Shown: positions 27,171 through 35,388 of the stretch, piece after piece
Layout: every line of letters starts with the position of its first letter
Numbering within the stretch: position 1 is the first letter of the stretch
Assembly: GCA_028687935.1 (NCBI GenBank)
Contig: JAQTZE010000003.1
Coordinates: 124,001-188,000 of the forward strand
Length of the DNA stretch: 64,000 bases
Reading direction: 5' to 3'
Origin: Sulfurimonas sp.
Lineage (GTDB): Bacteria > Campylobacterota > Campylobacteria > Campylobacterales > Sulfurimonadaceae
Notes under the pieces: model-generated
Told to the model about the DNA's origin: nothing
What the model saw: the letters and a program-made list of their open reading frames with translations, nothing else
Database searches by the model: none
Translations under genes and position numbers: made by a program

Positions 27171-29153
27171 CTATAGCATCTTTTGGATTCTAACAGCAGA
27201 GTGGTTGTAGTCTGGCTCAAGAGACTCTTTATCAAGTAGGTCGTTTGTGAGGTAGTTTACCTCACGGTTGCTTATAGGAATGAAGATGTTTTTTTCGTTG
27301 ATACTCTCCGTGATAAGTGCCTTGCTCATGAGAGTGCCGCGGATGGAACTTATGCGTATTGCATCACCCTCTTGGATATCTAATGCTTGTGCATCATTTG
27401 GATGTATTTCGCAGAAGTTTAACTCTTTGAATTTCAAAAGTGTAGCAGGAAGGTTCGTCTTTGTCCCTGAGTGCCATTGGTCGCGTGTGCGCCCCGTGAG
27501 AAGGATAAAGGGATACTCTAGGCTTGTTTTTTCACTAAGTAATTTGTTTTCTACAAAAAAGAGATTCCCTTTTTTATCAGGTGTCAAAAAGTGTTTGATA
27601 TTTTCACCCCAGATAAAAGGCTGTTTACGCAGTGCTTCATAAGAGGTTTTGTGGATATCCATATAGCCATTTAGCTTCGTCATCTCCTGATACTCTTCAA
27701 ATATCTCTTGCGGATTTTTATAGTCAAAGGCCTCTTTGTAGCCAAGCTTTTGGGCGATGAGTTGAAATATCTCCCAATCAGGTTTGCACTCTATGGAAGT
27801 GCGTGTGAGTTTCTCCTGTTTGGTGATAGTGCGATCAAGATTTGTCTGCGTTCCCTCTTTTTCTCCCCATGGAGCTGCGGGAAGTTTTATGTGTGCAAAT
27901 TTGGAAGTCTCCGAGTTCTCATAGGCGTTTATCTCTACGACCATCGGGATTTTCTTCATGAGCGCTTCGACTTTGTTGCGATTTGGCAGATGGTAGATTG
28001 GGTCTGTATGGCAGATTATGAGCAGATCAAGTTTGGCTTCGAGCATCTGTGTCGCTGTGAGACCGGGTTTGTCGTCTATCTTGTCCGTTTTCCAAAACTT
28101 TGAGACAAGCTCTATACTTTTTTTATCAAAGCCTAAATGCACAGCAAGCATAGTAGAGAGGCCTCCGACTTCGCGTCCGCCCATTGCGTTTGGCTGACCT
28201 GTGAGACTGAGCGGTCCGTTGCCATCTTTAAATATTTTACCGCTAAGCAGGTGGGTGTTGATAAGTGCGAGGTTTTTATCCACGCCTTGCACGGATTGGT
28301 TGAGCCCCATCGTCCAGGCGGTAATGATATTTTGGCTCTCTTTGTAGAGTGTGAAAAACTCTTCAAATAGCTCTGCAGAGAGCCCTGTACGTTTGAGCAT
28401 CTTTGTTACAGCCACTCTTTTAAATTTGTTTTTGAGCAGCTCAAAGTTATTGATATGTTCTGCAACAAACTCTTTATCATAAAGCTCTTCATCGATAAGG
28501 CGTTTGGAGATGAGGTTAAAAAAGTCAATATCGCTCCCGACTCTCAGAGGCAGATATAAGTCTGCTGATTTGGCTGTGTCAGTAAAACGCGGGTCGATGA
28601 CTACGACTTTAAGCCCCTGTTTTTTGGCTCTTTTTATCTGGTTGTGAAAGACGACATGTGCTTCGGCTGTATTTGCTCCTGCGAGGATAAGGAGGTCAGA
28701 CTTGAAGATATCGCTCATGCGAAGTGGTACGAAGTCAGCACCGAGAGATTTTTTGTAGGCTACTACGGCGCTAGACATACAAGTACGGCTGTTTGTGTCG
28801 ACATTGTTCGTACCTATAAAACCTTTACCGAGCTTGTTTGCTATATAGTAGTCTTCTGTAAGTAGCTGTCCTGAGAGATAAAATCCTATCTTCTCTTTTG
28901 GTGTTTGTTCTATCTTCTCTGCGATAGCATTTATACTCTCTTCCCACGTGCTTATACTAAAAGATTCTTCGAGAGTGTTTCTGACTTTGGGACGCAAGAG
29001 TCTTAAACTTGTATCTATACTTATGAGTTCAGATACACCTTTAGAACAAAGCTTTCCTTCATTGGATGGGTAAGTGATCTCTCCAATGAGTTTATCTTTA
29101 TCAAACTCAAGCCCGCAACCAACACCACAATAGCCACATACAGACCTAATCAT
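27171..29153 (-). CDS. nasA: Assimilatory nitrate reductase catalytic subunit
   Basis: A molybdopterin oxidoreductase of 660 residues. The N-terminal [4Fe-4S] ligands are in VCGYCGVGC...GKLCSKG. The molybdenum ligand Cys is in NSRTCMSSAV near residue 126. GQPNAMGGREVGGLS and the C-terminal dinucleotide-binding segment (LTGRTRDQWHSGT) match the NasA/NarB group rather than the periplasmic NapA. There is no Tat signal, so it is cytoplasmic. It reduces nitrate to nitrite for assimilation and lacks the C-terminal [2Fe-2S] domain of some NasA proteins. The start at 29153 is preceded by GGAG. It is divergent from the kinase/transporter/nitrite reductase genes and has a 17-bp operator-like element over its promoter. 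Confidence 0.92.
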   Translation of the reverse strand: MIRSVCGYCGVGCGLEFDKDKLIGEITYPSNEGKLCSKGVSELISIDTSLRLLRPKVRNTLEESFSISTWEESINAIAEKIEQTPKEKIGFYLSGQLLTEDYYIANKLGKGFIGTNNVDTNSRTCMSSAVVAYKKSLGADFVPLRMSDIFKSDLLILAGANTAEAHVVFHNQIKRAKKQGLKVVVIDPRFTDTAKSADLYLPLRVGSDIDFFNLISKRLIDEELYDKEFVAEHINNFELLKNKFKRVAVTKMLKRTGLSAELFEEFFTLYKESQNIITAWTMGLNQSVQGVDKNLALINTHLLSGKIFKDGNGPLSLTGQPNAMGGREVGGLSTMLAVHLGFDKKSIELVSKFWKTDKIDDKPGLTATQMLEAKLDLLIICHTDPIYHLPNRNKVEALMKKIPMVVEINAYENSETSKFAHIKLPAAPWGEKEGTQTNLDRTITKQEKLTRTSIECKPDWEIFQLIAQKLGYKEAFDYKNPQEIFEEYQEMTKLNGYMDIHKTSYEALRKQPFIWGENIKHFLTPDKKGNLFFVENKLLSEKTSLEYPFILLTGRTRDQWHSGTKTNLPATLLKFKELNFCEIHPNDAQALDIQEGDAIRISSIRGTLMSKALITESINEKNIFIPISNREVNYLTNDLLDKESLEPDYNHSAVRIQKML

Positions 29154-29193
29154 AATATACTCCATCTTTTCTTTTTATAATTATATATTAAAA

Positions 29194-29210
29194 TTTAATG
29201 TAAAAATAAG
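29194..29210 (+). promoter_or_regulatory. Candidate nitrogen-regulator site 1 (nasA promoter)
   Basis: TTTAATGTAAAAATAAG. It matches the two copies in front of the nitrate transporter at 16 of 17 and 14 of 17 bases. It lies where the -35 region of a minus-strand promoter (TATAAT complement at 29180-29185) driving nasA would fall. Confidence 0.5.
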
Positions 29211-29243
29211 TATTTCATGGTTAATTATTAGCCAATTAAGTGA

Positions 29244-29272
29244 TTGATAAATTATCGATGTCTTGATATAAT
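29244..29272 (+). promoter_or_regulatory. Sigma70-type promoter for the phosphatase-kinase gene
   Basis: TTGATA (29244-29249) and TATAAT (29267-29272) are separated by 17 bases, close to the ideal bacterial promoter. The -35 overlaps an 11-base palindrome, GATAA-A-TTATC (29246-29256), a possible operator. The expected transcript starts near 29279. Confidence 0.65.
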
Positions 29273-29332
29273 GTTTTATTAAGTAATAAAAAAAGAATCT
29301 CCTATAAAATAAATATGATAAAAAGAGTAAAT

Positions 29333-30979
29333 ATGGCCTCCAACAGTATACGATTTTCAGGTTTTTCTCTTGCAAAAGGCAGAGAACTCACTGGCGATGA
29401 TTTTTATGAAGTAAAAACTATCAACGATTTGAGCATAGCCATCGTCTGCGATGGAGTCGGCAGTGCTCAAGAGGGTGCTGAGGCTGCAAAAAGAGTCACA
29501 GCATATCTCATCAATAACTTTAAAATACGCCCAAAAAGCTGGAGTATTGAAAAATCCATACATACTTTTATCAAATCTATTAATGCGATACTCTATCAAG
29601 AATCACAAATCAATTATGAGCGCTCTGAACTTGTCACAACACTCACGCTAGTCGTCATCCAAGGCAATAGGCTTTATGGGGCAAATGTTGGCGACAGTCG
29701 CGTTTATCTCTTTCGAGACAATCGCATGAACCAGCTCTCGCAAGATCATGTGATGCAAGAAGCGGGATATGAAAATGTACTGACTCAGGCCATCGGAATA
29801 GATAAAGAGGTTGAGCCTTACTATTTTGAAAATATAGTGCAAAAAGGAGATAAAATCCTTCTTTGTAGTGATGGACTCTATACCCTCATGAGCGAAGATA
29901 GACTTACTCAAGGAATCGATCTTGGTGCAAATGCTCTGGTAAAAAAAGCGAGTACGCTCATGGAGGATAATCTTCCAGATGATACCACAGCGGTAGTGCT
30001 TGAAATCCTCGAAGCTGACACACTTGAAGAGCTTAAACGTCAAAGACTTCTGATTCCTGAGCGCCTAAGTGAAGGAGAAGTAATAGACGGATACAAACTT
30101 GAAAAATCTCTTATTCAAAATGAGAGAACTTGGCTTGCTTCAAAAAAGACAAAAAGATATGTGCTCAAGTTTGCCCCCTATGAGAGTATAGAAGATGAAA
30201 CAATCCTTGATCTTTTTGTCAAAGAAGCTTGGAATGCCAAGCGACTCAAAGCAGACTTTTTCCCCAAAGCTGTTATCCCGAAAATACGCTCGCAACGATA
30301 CTATGTCATGCAATTTTTTACAGGGGAGGATCTAAATAGTTATCTTAAACACAAGCAGATGCGTATCGATGATGGTGTAGAGCTCGCGCGTACACTCTTG
30401 CAAATGTCACAGTTTCTACTCAAATACGATCTTGTTCACGGAGATATTAAACCTCAAAATATCATAATTGCCAAAGATGAAAACGAAAATCTTCTCTTTA
30501 AAATTATAGATTTTGGAAGTATCACAGAAATCTTCTCCACACACTCTAAAGCAGGAACTCCGAGTTTTCTCTCTCCAGAGCGTTTTGTCGGGGAAGCTAT
30601 CAGCGAAACGAGCGAGATATTTGCGATAGGTGTCACACTCTATCTCTCTCTTACGGATAGATATCCTTTTGGGGAGATAGAACCCTTTCAAACCCCCTCT
30701 TTTAAAGAGGCAAAAAAGCCGAGCCTTTATAACAAAAATATTCCACCTTGGCTTGATAGCGTCATACTGCGTGCTATCACTATAGATAAAGAAATGCGTT
30801 ATGCCCATTATTCGGAAATGGCATATGAACTGCAAAATCCGCTTAAAGTCAAACCATTTTTTCCCAAAAACGCAACGCTCATAGAACGCTCTCCCCTGAC
30901 TTTTTACAGAGTAGGCTTTATCCTTATGGCTGTGCTGAACATGGTGCTCCTCCTTCTCCTAGGCTATCAAAACAGTTAG
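29333..30979 (+). CDS. PP2C phosphatase / Ser-Thr protein kinase fusion with C-terminal membrane anchor
   Basis: A protein of about 548 residues. Residues ~5-225 form a PP2C-family phosphatase (IVCDGVGSAQEGAEAA, ANVGDSRVYLFRD, LCSDGLYT, DDTTAVVLE). Residues ~245-500 form a Hanks-type kinase (YVLKFAP lysine, VHGDIKPQN near 368, IDFGS near 393, AGTPSFLSPE, DRYPFGE). One transmembrane helix ends the protein (~524-546). I know such fused phosphatase-kinases beside narK/nasA-type nitrate genes in other bacteria. Here it is the first gene pointing toward the nitrate transporter. It probably modulates nitrogen uptake or a regulator, but the substrate is unknown. The start at 29333 is preferred over 29315 because AAAGAG precedes it. 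Confidence 0.9.
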   Translation: MASNSIRFSGFSLAKGRELTGDDFYEVKTINDLSIAIVCDGVGSAQEGAEAAKRVTAYLINNFKIRPKSWSIEKSIHTFIKSINAILYQESQINYERSELVTTLTLVVIQGNRLYGANVGDSRVYLFRDNRMNQLSQDHVMQEAGYENVLTQAIGIDKEVEPYYFENIVQKGDKILLCSDGLYTLMSEDRLTQGIDLGANALVKKASTLMEDNLPDDTTAVVLEILEADTLEELKRQRLLIPERLSEGEVIDGYKLEKSLIQNERTWLASKKTKRYVLKFAPYESIEDETILDLFVKEAWNAKRLKADFFPKAVIPKIRSQRYYVMQFFTGEDLNSYLKHKQMRIDDGVELARTLLQMSQFLLKYDLVHGDIKPQNIIIAKDENENLLFKIIDFGSITEIFSTHSKAGTPSFLSPERFVGEAISETSEIFAIGVTLYLSLTDRYPFGEIEPFQTPSFKEAKKPSLYNKNIPPWLDSVILRAITIDKEMRYAHYSEMAYELQNPLKVKPFFPKNATLIERSPLTFYRVGFILMAVLNMVLLLLLGYQNS

Positions 30980-31011
30980 CTTATTCTCTTCTGCACGCCC
31001 ATTGTGCATAA

Positions 31012-31028
31012 TTTAATGTAAAATTAAG
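31012..31028 (+). promoter_or_regulatory. Candidate nitrogen-regulator site 2 (upstream of nitrate transporter)
   Basis: TTTAATGTAAAATTAAG. It is nearly identical to site 1 and shares 15 of 17 bases with site 3. Its half-sites TTTAAT and ATTAAG form an inverted repeat with one mismatch and a 5-base spacer. It is centred about 75 bases upstream of the probable transcription start, suiting an activator. Confidence 0.5.
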
Positions 31029-31084
31029 ATTTATCTGTATAAATATTATACAAGTTAGTGCCTTTTTTCAGAACATAAAAGCGA

Positions 31085-31090
31085 TACAAT
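31085..31090 (+). promoter_or_regulatory. Probable -10 of the nitrate transporter promoter
   Basis: GCGATACAAT ends in a TACAAT -10 hexamer. The expected transcript starts near 31097. No good -35 is seen (CTTTTT region), which is consistent with a promoter that needs an activator. Confidence 0.4.
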
Positions 31091-31104
31091 TTTCCAAACA
31101 AATA

Positions 31105-31127
31105 CAACTTAATGAAAAATTAAGTTG
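31105..31127 (+). promoter_or_regulatory. Candidate nitrogen-regulator site 3 and leader hairpin
   Basis: CAACTTAAT (31105-31113), GAAAA, ATTAAGTTG (31119-31127) is a perfect 9-bp inverted repeat ending four bases before the ribosome site of the nitrate transporter. The inner 17 bases (31108-31124) are the most symmetric copy of the element also found at 29194 and 31012. It could act as a DNA operator downstream of the start site or as an RNA hairpin limiting translation. Confidence 0.55.
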
Positions 31128-31142
31128 ACAAAGGAAAAGAAG

Positions 31143-32423
31143 ATGGCAGGTTTTAAAGCATTAAAAGGACAAGGTCACTGGCCTACACTTTTAGCGGCGT
31201 TTTTGTATTTTGATTTTAGTTTTATGGTGTGGACGATGCTCGGCCCCCTCGCTACAGAGATAGGCGAATCACTAGCAATCGGCGGATTTGTGATGGATGC
31301 AGGACAAAAAGCAACACTGCTTTCTATTCCTATCCTTGCAGGCGCACTCTTACGTATCGTACTTGGTTTTGGTGTAGATAAGTTTGGAGCTAAGAAAACA
31401 GCGCTCATGGCACAGTCGGTCGTTATAGCAGTTCTCTTTTATGCCTACTTTAGAGGGGCAGGTATCACTTATGATGAGCTTCTTTATGTTGCGTTTGGTC
31501 TTGGTTTTGCAGGTGCTTCTTTTGCGGTAGCGCTTCCTCAGGCAGGTCAGTGGTATCCGCCAAAACTTCAGGGTGTTGTGCTTGGGATTGCCGGAGCTGG
31601 AAATATTGGTGTCGTCATCGACTTTTTGTTTGCTCCGAAAATTGCAGAGATTTGGGGCTGGGAATCAGTATTTTTAGTTGGTGCTGTGCTCTCAAGTGTC
31701 ATCTTCGTGACCTATATGTTTATGGCAAAAGATGCTCCCGCAGAAGTCTATACAGCGCGTCCTAAAAAACTTAAAGACTACGGCAAGCTTCTTAAAGACA
31801 AAGATACATGGTGGTTTAACCTCTTTTATGCGGTAAGTTTCGGTGGCTTTGTTGGCTTTGCAGGGTATATGAAAGTCTATCTTATGAACACCTACCAAGC
31901 GGACATGAGCGTTTTTGGCGCAGAGGTGTTCAATGAGGAAAATGTCAAAGTAACTGCTGGTTATTTTGGAGCTTTATGTATTTTTGCAGGTGCTATTTTA
32001 CGCCCTGTAGGCGGTGCTATAGCAGATAAGCTCGGCGGCATCAAATCTCTATATATCTTTTTTGGTTCGGTTGTTTTACTTGCAGTTATAAACGCAACGA
32101 TGCCTCTTCCTTTTGGCGTGGCAATTTTAGTGCTGTTTTTAATCATGGCTAACCTTGGTATGGCTAACGGTGCGGTCTTTCAACTCGTCCCTCAGAGATT
32201 TGGTAAAGACATTGGAATTATGACTGGAATCATCGGTGCGGCTGGTGGACTTGGCGGAACGGCACTTATTAAAACTCTTGGATGGAGTAAAGGCGCGTTT
32301 GATGGCTACGCGGCAGGTTTTATGATCTTTGCAGCGGTTGTTATGGTGGCGCTTATTGGTATTTCTTTTGTCAAAACAAGATGGAGAACAACTTGGGGCG
32401 TACAAGCCGGCGGAAGAATTTAA
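31143..32423 (+). CDS. Nitrate/nitrite transporter (NarK/NasA-type MFS)
   Basis: A 426-residue major facilitator with about twelve membrane segments. It has the nitrate-transporter signature GxGNIGVV (AGAGNIGVVIDF) and the second MxNGAVFQLVPQRF / GGLGGTALI region typical of the nitrate/nitrite porter subfamily. It imports nitrate for the cytoplasmic NasA reductase. The track starts at a TTG (31125) inside the leader hairpin, but the ATG at 31143 with AAGGAAAAGAAG before it is the better start. Gene order (kinase, transporter, cysG, nitrite reductase) and the operator-like sites upstream make it the head of the assimilation operon. Confidence 0.93.
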   Translation: MAGFKALKGQGHWPTLLAAFLYFDFSFMVWTMLGPLATEIGESLAIGGFVMDAGQKATLLSIPILAGALLRIVLGFGVDKFGAKKTALMAQSVVIAVLFYAYFRGAGITYDELLYVAFGLGFAGASFAVALPQAGQWYPPKLQGVVLGIAGAGNIGVVIDFLFAPKIAEIWGWESVFLVGAVLSSVIFVTYMFMAKDAPAEVYTARPKKLKDYGKLLKDKDTWWFNLFYAVSFGGFVGFAGYMKVYLMNTYQADMSVFGAEVFNEENVKVTAGYFGALCIFAGAILRPVGGAIADKLGGIKSLYIFFGSVVLLAVINATMPLPFGVAILVLFLIMANLGMANGAVFQLVPQRFGKDIGIMTGIIGAAGGLGGTALIKTLGWSKGAFDGYAAGFMIFAAVVMVALIGISFVKTRWRTTWGVQAGGRI

Positions 32424-32460
32424 AAAAACAATAGAAAAATAGGAGATAAAGGAGCCAACA

Positions 32461-33750
32461 ATGCAATATAAAACCCTACCAATCGTGCTTAAAGATATGA
32501 AAATCCTTCTCATTGGAGGGGGCAAAGTTGCGCTTCAAAAAGCAGAAGTTATGGAGAGAAACGCAGTTGATTTTGAATGTATTTCTGCTGCGTTTATAGA
32601 AGAATTTACAGATATAAACGCAAGACAAACGCAGAAATATTTTGAGATAAAAGATTTGCAGAACTACGCAGTGGTCGTAGATGCAACAGGTTCAAAAGAT
32701 GTAATGAATGCACTTTTAGAACATAAACGCCATAAGAACTTTTTGTACAACTGTGTAGATGTTCCAGAAGTATGTGACTTCTTTTTTGCGGCACTTTTAG
32801 AATACGGCTCACTTAAAATTGCTGTTTCATCCTCGGGTGCAAGTCCAACGCTTGCGCAGAGTGTACGCGAAAAGATACGCAGGGTGCTTCCAAATACACT
32901 TGCGAGTTTCAATGAAGAGCTTCAGACAAAACGCAGCCTTGGTATTATCGATGTCAAACATGCAAAACAAGCAGCCAAAAAAATGCTCGGACGAGTCACG
33001 CTTGTGGGCTGTGGAACGGGTGATGTAGACCTTTTGACACTCAAAGCGTACAAGAGTATTAAAGAGGCGGATGTCGTTTTTATCGATCATCTTATCAGTG
33101 ATGAGATCATTGATATCATCCCAAAAGAGACGATGAAGATATCTGTGGGCAAACAAAAAGGTGCGCATAGCGTCAAACAGGAAAAAATCAATGAAATGCT
33201 CATTGAATATGCTTCAAAAGGCTTAGAGGTTGCACGTCTTAAAGCGGGTGATCCTTATATCTTCGGAAGAGGCGCGGAAGAGGCGCAAGCACTTATGGAC
33301 GAGGGGATACGCGTAGATGTCATTCCCGGTATCTCTTCTGCAATTGCTGGACCGCTGAGTGCAGGAATTGCGCCTACAGCCAGAGGGTATGCAACCAATC
33401 TCTCCATTGTCTCGGCACACTTGGCAGGTAATTCGATTAACACGCAGTGGATAGATTTGCTAAAGATGAAAAACCATACGACAATTGTTTTAATGGGACT
33501 CTCTCGCGCAGACGAGATTGTAAAGGCTGCGCTTGAAGCAGGAGCGGATGCAAATATGCCGACAGCTATTATTTCAAACGCTTCAAGAGCAAACCAAACA
33601 CGAATTATTACGACATTAAGTGAATTGCCAAGTCTGGCAAAAGATGCTCCAAGACCTGGAATCATCGTCTTTGGAGATGTCGTGAATTTAGCAAAAGTAC
33701 TTCCAAGTTGTGAGATGAAAGAGGAGAGAGAAGATGCAAAGATTGCATGA
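32461..33750 (+). CDS. cysG: Siroheme synthase (dehydrogenase/ferrochelatase plus uroporphyrinogen methyltransferase)
   Basis: A bifunctional protein of 429 residues. Residues ~1-150 form the NAD-dependent precorrin-2 dehydrogenase/ferrochelatase (KILLIGGGKVALQKAE, VSSSGASPTLAQSVREKIRR). Residues ~175-410 form uroporphyrinogen-III C-methyltransferase (VTLVGCGTGDVDLLTLKA, LKAGDPYIFGRGAEEAQAL, PGISSAIAG, RGYATNLSIVSAH). It makes siroheme, the cofactor of the nitrite reductase encoded immediately downstream. Its reading frame overlaps nirA by 17 bases. The ribosome site AGGAG is clear. Confidence 0.95.
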   Translation: MQYKTLPIVLKDMKILLIGGGKVALQKAEVMERNAVDFECISAAFIEEFTDINARQTQKYFEIKDLQNYAVVVDATGSKDVMNALLEHKRHKNFLYNCVDVPEVCDFFFAALLEYGSLKIAVSSSGASPTLAQSVREKIRRVLPNTLASFNEELQTKRSLGIIDVKHAKQAAKKMLGRVTLVGCGTGDVDLLTLKAYKSIKEADVVFIDHLISDEIIDIIPKETMKISVGKQKGAHSVKQEKINEMLIEYASKGLEVARLKAGDPYIFGRGAEEAQALMDEGIRVDVIPGISSAIAGPLSAGIAPTARGYATNLSIVSAHLAGNSINTQWIDLLKMKNHTTIVLMGLSRADEIVKAALEAGADANMPTAIISNASRANQTRIITTLSELPSLAKDAPRPGIIVFGDVVNLAKVLPSCEMKEEREDAKIA

Positions 33751-35326
33751 GGTGTACACTGCGCACAGTAAAAAAGTTAATAAAATTGAGCAGATAAAGG
33801 AGTTAAATACTCCGATGTCTGTTTATGCAAATCTAAAAATTCTTTGTGAAAACGGGTATGAAAACCTCAAAGATGAAGAGAGTAAATATTTTCTAAAATG
33901 TTTTGGATTGTTTGACAAAGGCGAGGGCGAATTTATGATTCGTGTTCGTATTCCTGCCGGGCAACTAAGCATAGAACAAGCTCTGAGCATTGGAAGAATT
34001 TCTAAAGAGTTTGGCAATGACTATATAGATATTACGACAAGACAGCAAATAGAGCTGCGTTTTATTAAGTTTGAAAATCTTTATGAGGTGATAACAAGTT
34101 TGGATTTGGCAGGGCTAACAAGCTTTCAGACGGGGATTGATAACTTTAGAAATATAGTTACTTCTTCATACGACGGTCTGAGTGAAGATAGTTTGATTGA
34201 ATGTATGCCGATTATTGAAGAGCTTCAAGAAATATTTTTGAAAAAAGAGGAGTGGATCGGAGTCTTGCCTCGAAAATTTAATGCGGCAATTCTGGGTACA
34301 CAGACTAACGATTGTAATATTTTCGGACATGATTGTTGTTTTATTCTTGCAAAGAAAGGTGAGACTTTGGGTTTTAACCTTTATCTTGGAGGCAGGGTCG
34401 GTATGCAAGCCGAAGATAGCGGTCTTTTTGTGAAGCCTGAAGATGTGAAAGAAGTGTTTTTATCTGTCATCTCTTTGTTTAAAGAGTTTGGCTTCCGTGA
34501 CAACCGCAACAAAAACCGCCTGCATTTTCTCATAGAAGCAGTCGGTATGGATGCGTTTCGTGAGGCTATTATACAGACATGTAAAGCAAAGTTACAAAGT
34601 TCGGGAGAACTGCTACTCGCGCATGAACATAAGATACCCTCAGATGGTATAGCAAAACTCAAGGGAGATAAATCTGCTCTTATATTTAATATCCCTTCAG
34701 GAATATTTTGCGGAAGTGATTTGCTCGAAGCGGCAAAGACAGCTTTAGCATACAATGCAGAGCTGCGTTTATCTATAGAGCAGAGTTTTTATATTGTTGC
34801 TCATGATGCAGACATGGCTAAGATAAAACAAAGTGGCATCTATCAAAAGTATGCGAAGTTCCAAAACCCATATTTTGTGCACCAGATAGCTTGTGCAGGA
34901 ACGGCAACATGTGCGTTTGGAGTGATATTTAGCAAGCCTGATGCTATAGAGATGGCGGAGTTTTTACAGCAGGAAGTTCCTCTAGAGGATGCAAAGGTAC
35001 GTATGTACTGGTCAGCTTGTCCTAAAGGTTGTGGCATACATGGCATAGCTGATATCGGTTTTGAAGGATGTAAGGCAAAAGATGTAAATGGAGAGACCTA
35101 TTTAGGTGTGCATATACTTCTTGGCGGTAAAGCCTCAAAAGAGGCGCAGGAAGCCAGAGTAATCTACAAAGCAGTTCCTCTGAGTGAGGCTAGATATACA
35201 GTTAAAAAGATTATGCTGATGTATAAGTATGAGCGAGAAGTGGGTGAGAGTTTTGAGTGTTTTGAATCACGCGTACTCAGCAATCTTGACAATGAAGCGC
35301 TTGTAGAAAAAATAGAGATGTATTAA
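33734..35326 (+). CDS. nirA: Ferredoxin-dependent nitrite/sulfite reductase
   Basis: A protein of 530 residues with two nitrite/sulfite reductase half-domain pairs. The siroheme-[4Fe-4S] ligands are CAGTATC near residue 386 and CPKGC near 428 (pattern CX5C...CX3C). ITTRQQIELRF in the first half is the usual substrate/siroheme region. In this setting it most likely reduces nitrite to ammonium for assimilation with ferredoxin as donor. Sulfite reductase cannot be excluded by sequence alone. Translation begins inside the end of cysG (GAGAGAG before the ATG). It is the last gene of the operon, followed by a small G+C hairpin. Confidence 0.92.
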   Translation: MQRLHEVYTAHSKKVNKIEQIKELNTPMSVYANLKILCENGYENLKDEESKYFLKCFGLFDKGEGEFMIRVRIPAGQLSIEQALSIGRISKEFGNDYIDITTRQQIELRFIKFENLYEVITSLDLAGLTSFQTGIDNFRNIVTSSYDGLSEDSLIECMPIIEELQEIFLKKEEWIGVLPRKFNAAILGTQTNDCNIFGHDCCFILAKKGETLGFNLYLGGRVGMQAEDSGLFVKPEDVKEVFLSVISLFKEFGFRDNRNKNRLHFLIEAVGMDAFREAIIQTCKAKLQSSGELLLAHEHKIPSDGIAKLKGDKSALIFNIPSGIFCGSDLLEAAKTALAYNAELRLSIEQSFYIVAHDADMAKIKQSGIYQKYAKFQNPYFVHQIACAGTATCAFGVIFSKPDAIEMAEFLQQEVPLEDAKVRMYWSACPKGCGIHGIADIGFEGCKAKDVNGETYLGVHILLGGKASKEAQEARVIYKAVPLSEARYTVKKIMLMYKYEREVGESFECFESRVLSNLDNEALVEKIEMY

Positions 35327-35338
35327 AGCCTAAAATTG

Positions 35339-35356
35339 GGGGCAATACAAAGCCCC
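35339..35356 (+). terminator. Possible terminator after nirA
   Basis: GGGGC (35339-35343) and GCCCC (35352-35356) form a 5-bp G+C stem with an 8-base loop, 13 bases after the nirA stop. There is no T-tract, so it is weak. Confidence 0.4.
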
Positions 35357-35372
35357 GTAGTTGTTCTAACTG

Positions 35373-35388
35373 TGCTACAATCACGGCA
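35373..35388 (+). promoter_or_regulatory. Extended -10 promoter placing the transcript start at the rqcH ATG
   Basis: TGCTACAAT (hexamer 35376-35381) is followed by exactly six bases and then the ATG at 35388, the position expected for +1. It matches the arrangement before the helicase at 2216-2229. No ribosome site separates it from the ATG, so a leaderless messenger is likely. Confidence 0.5.
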
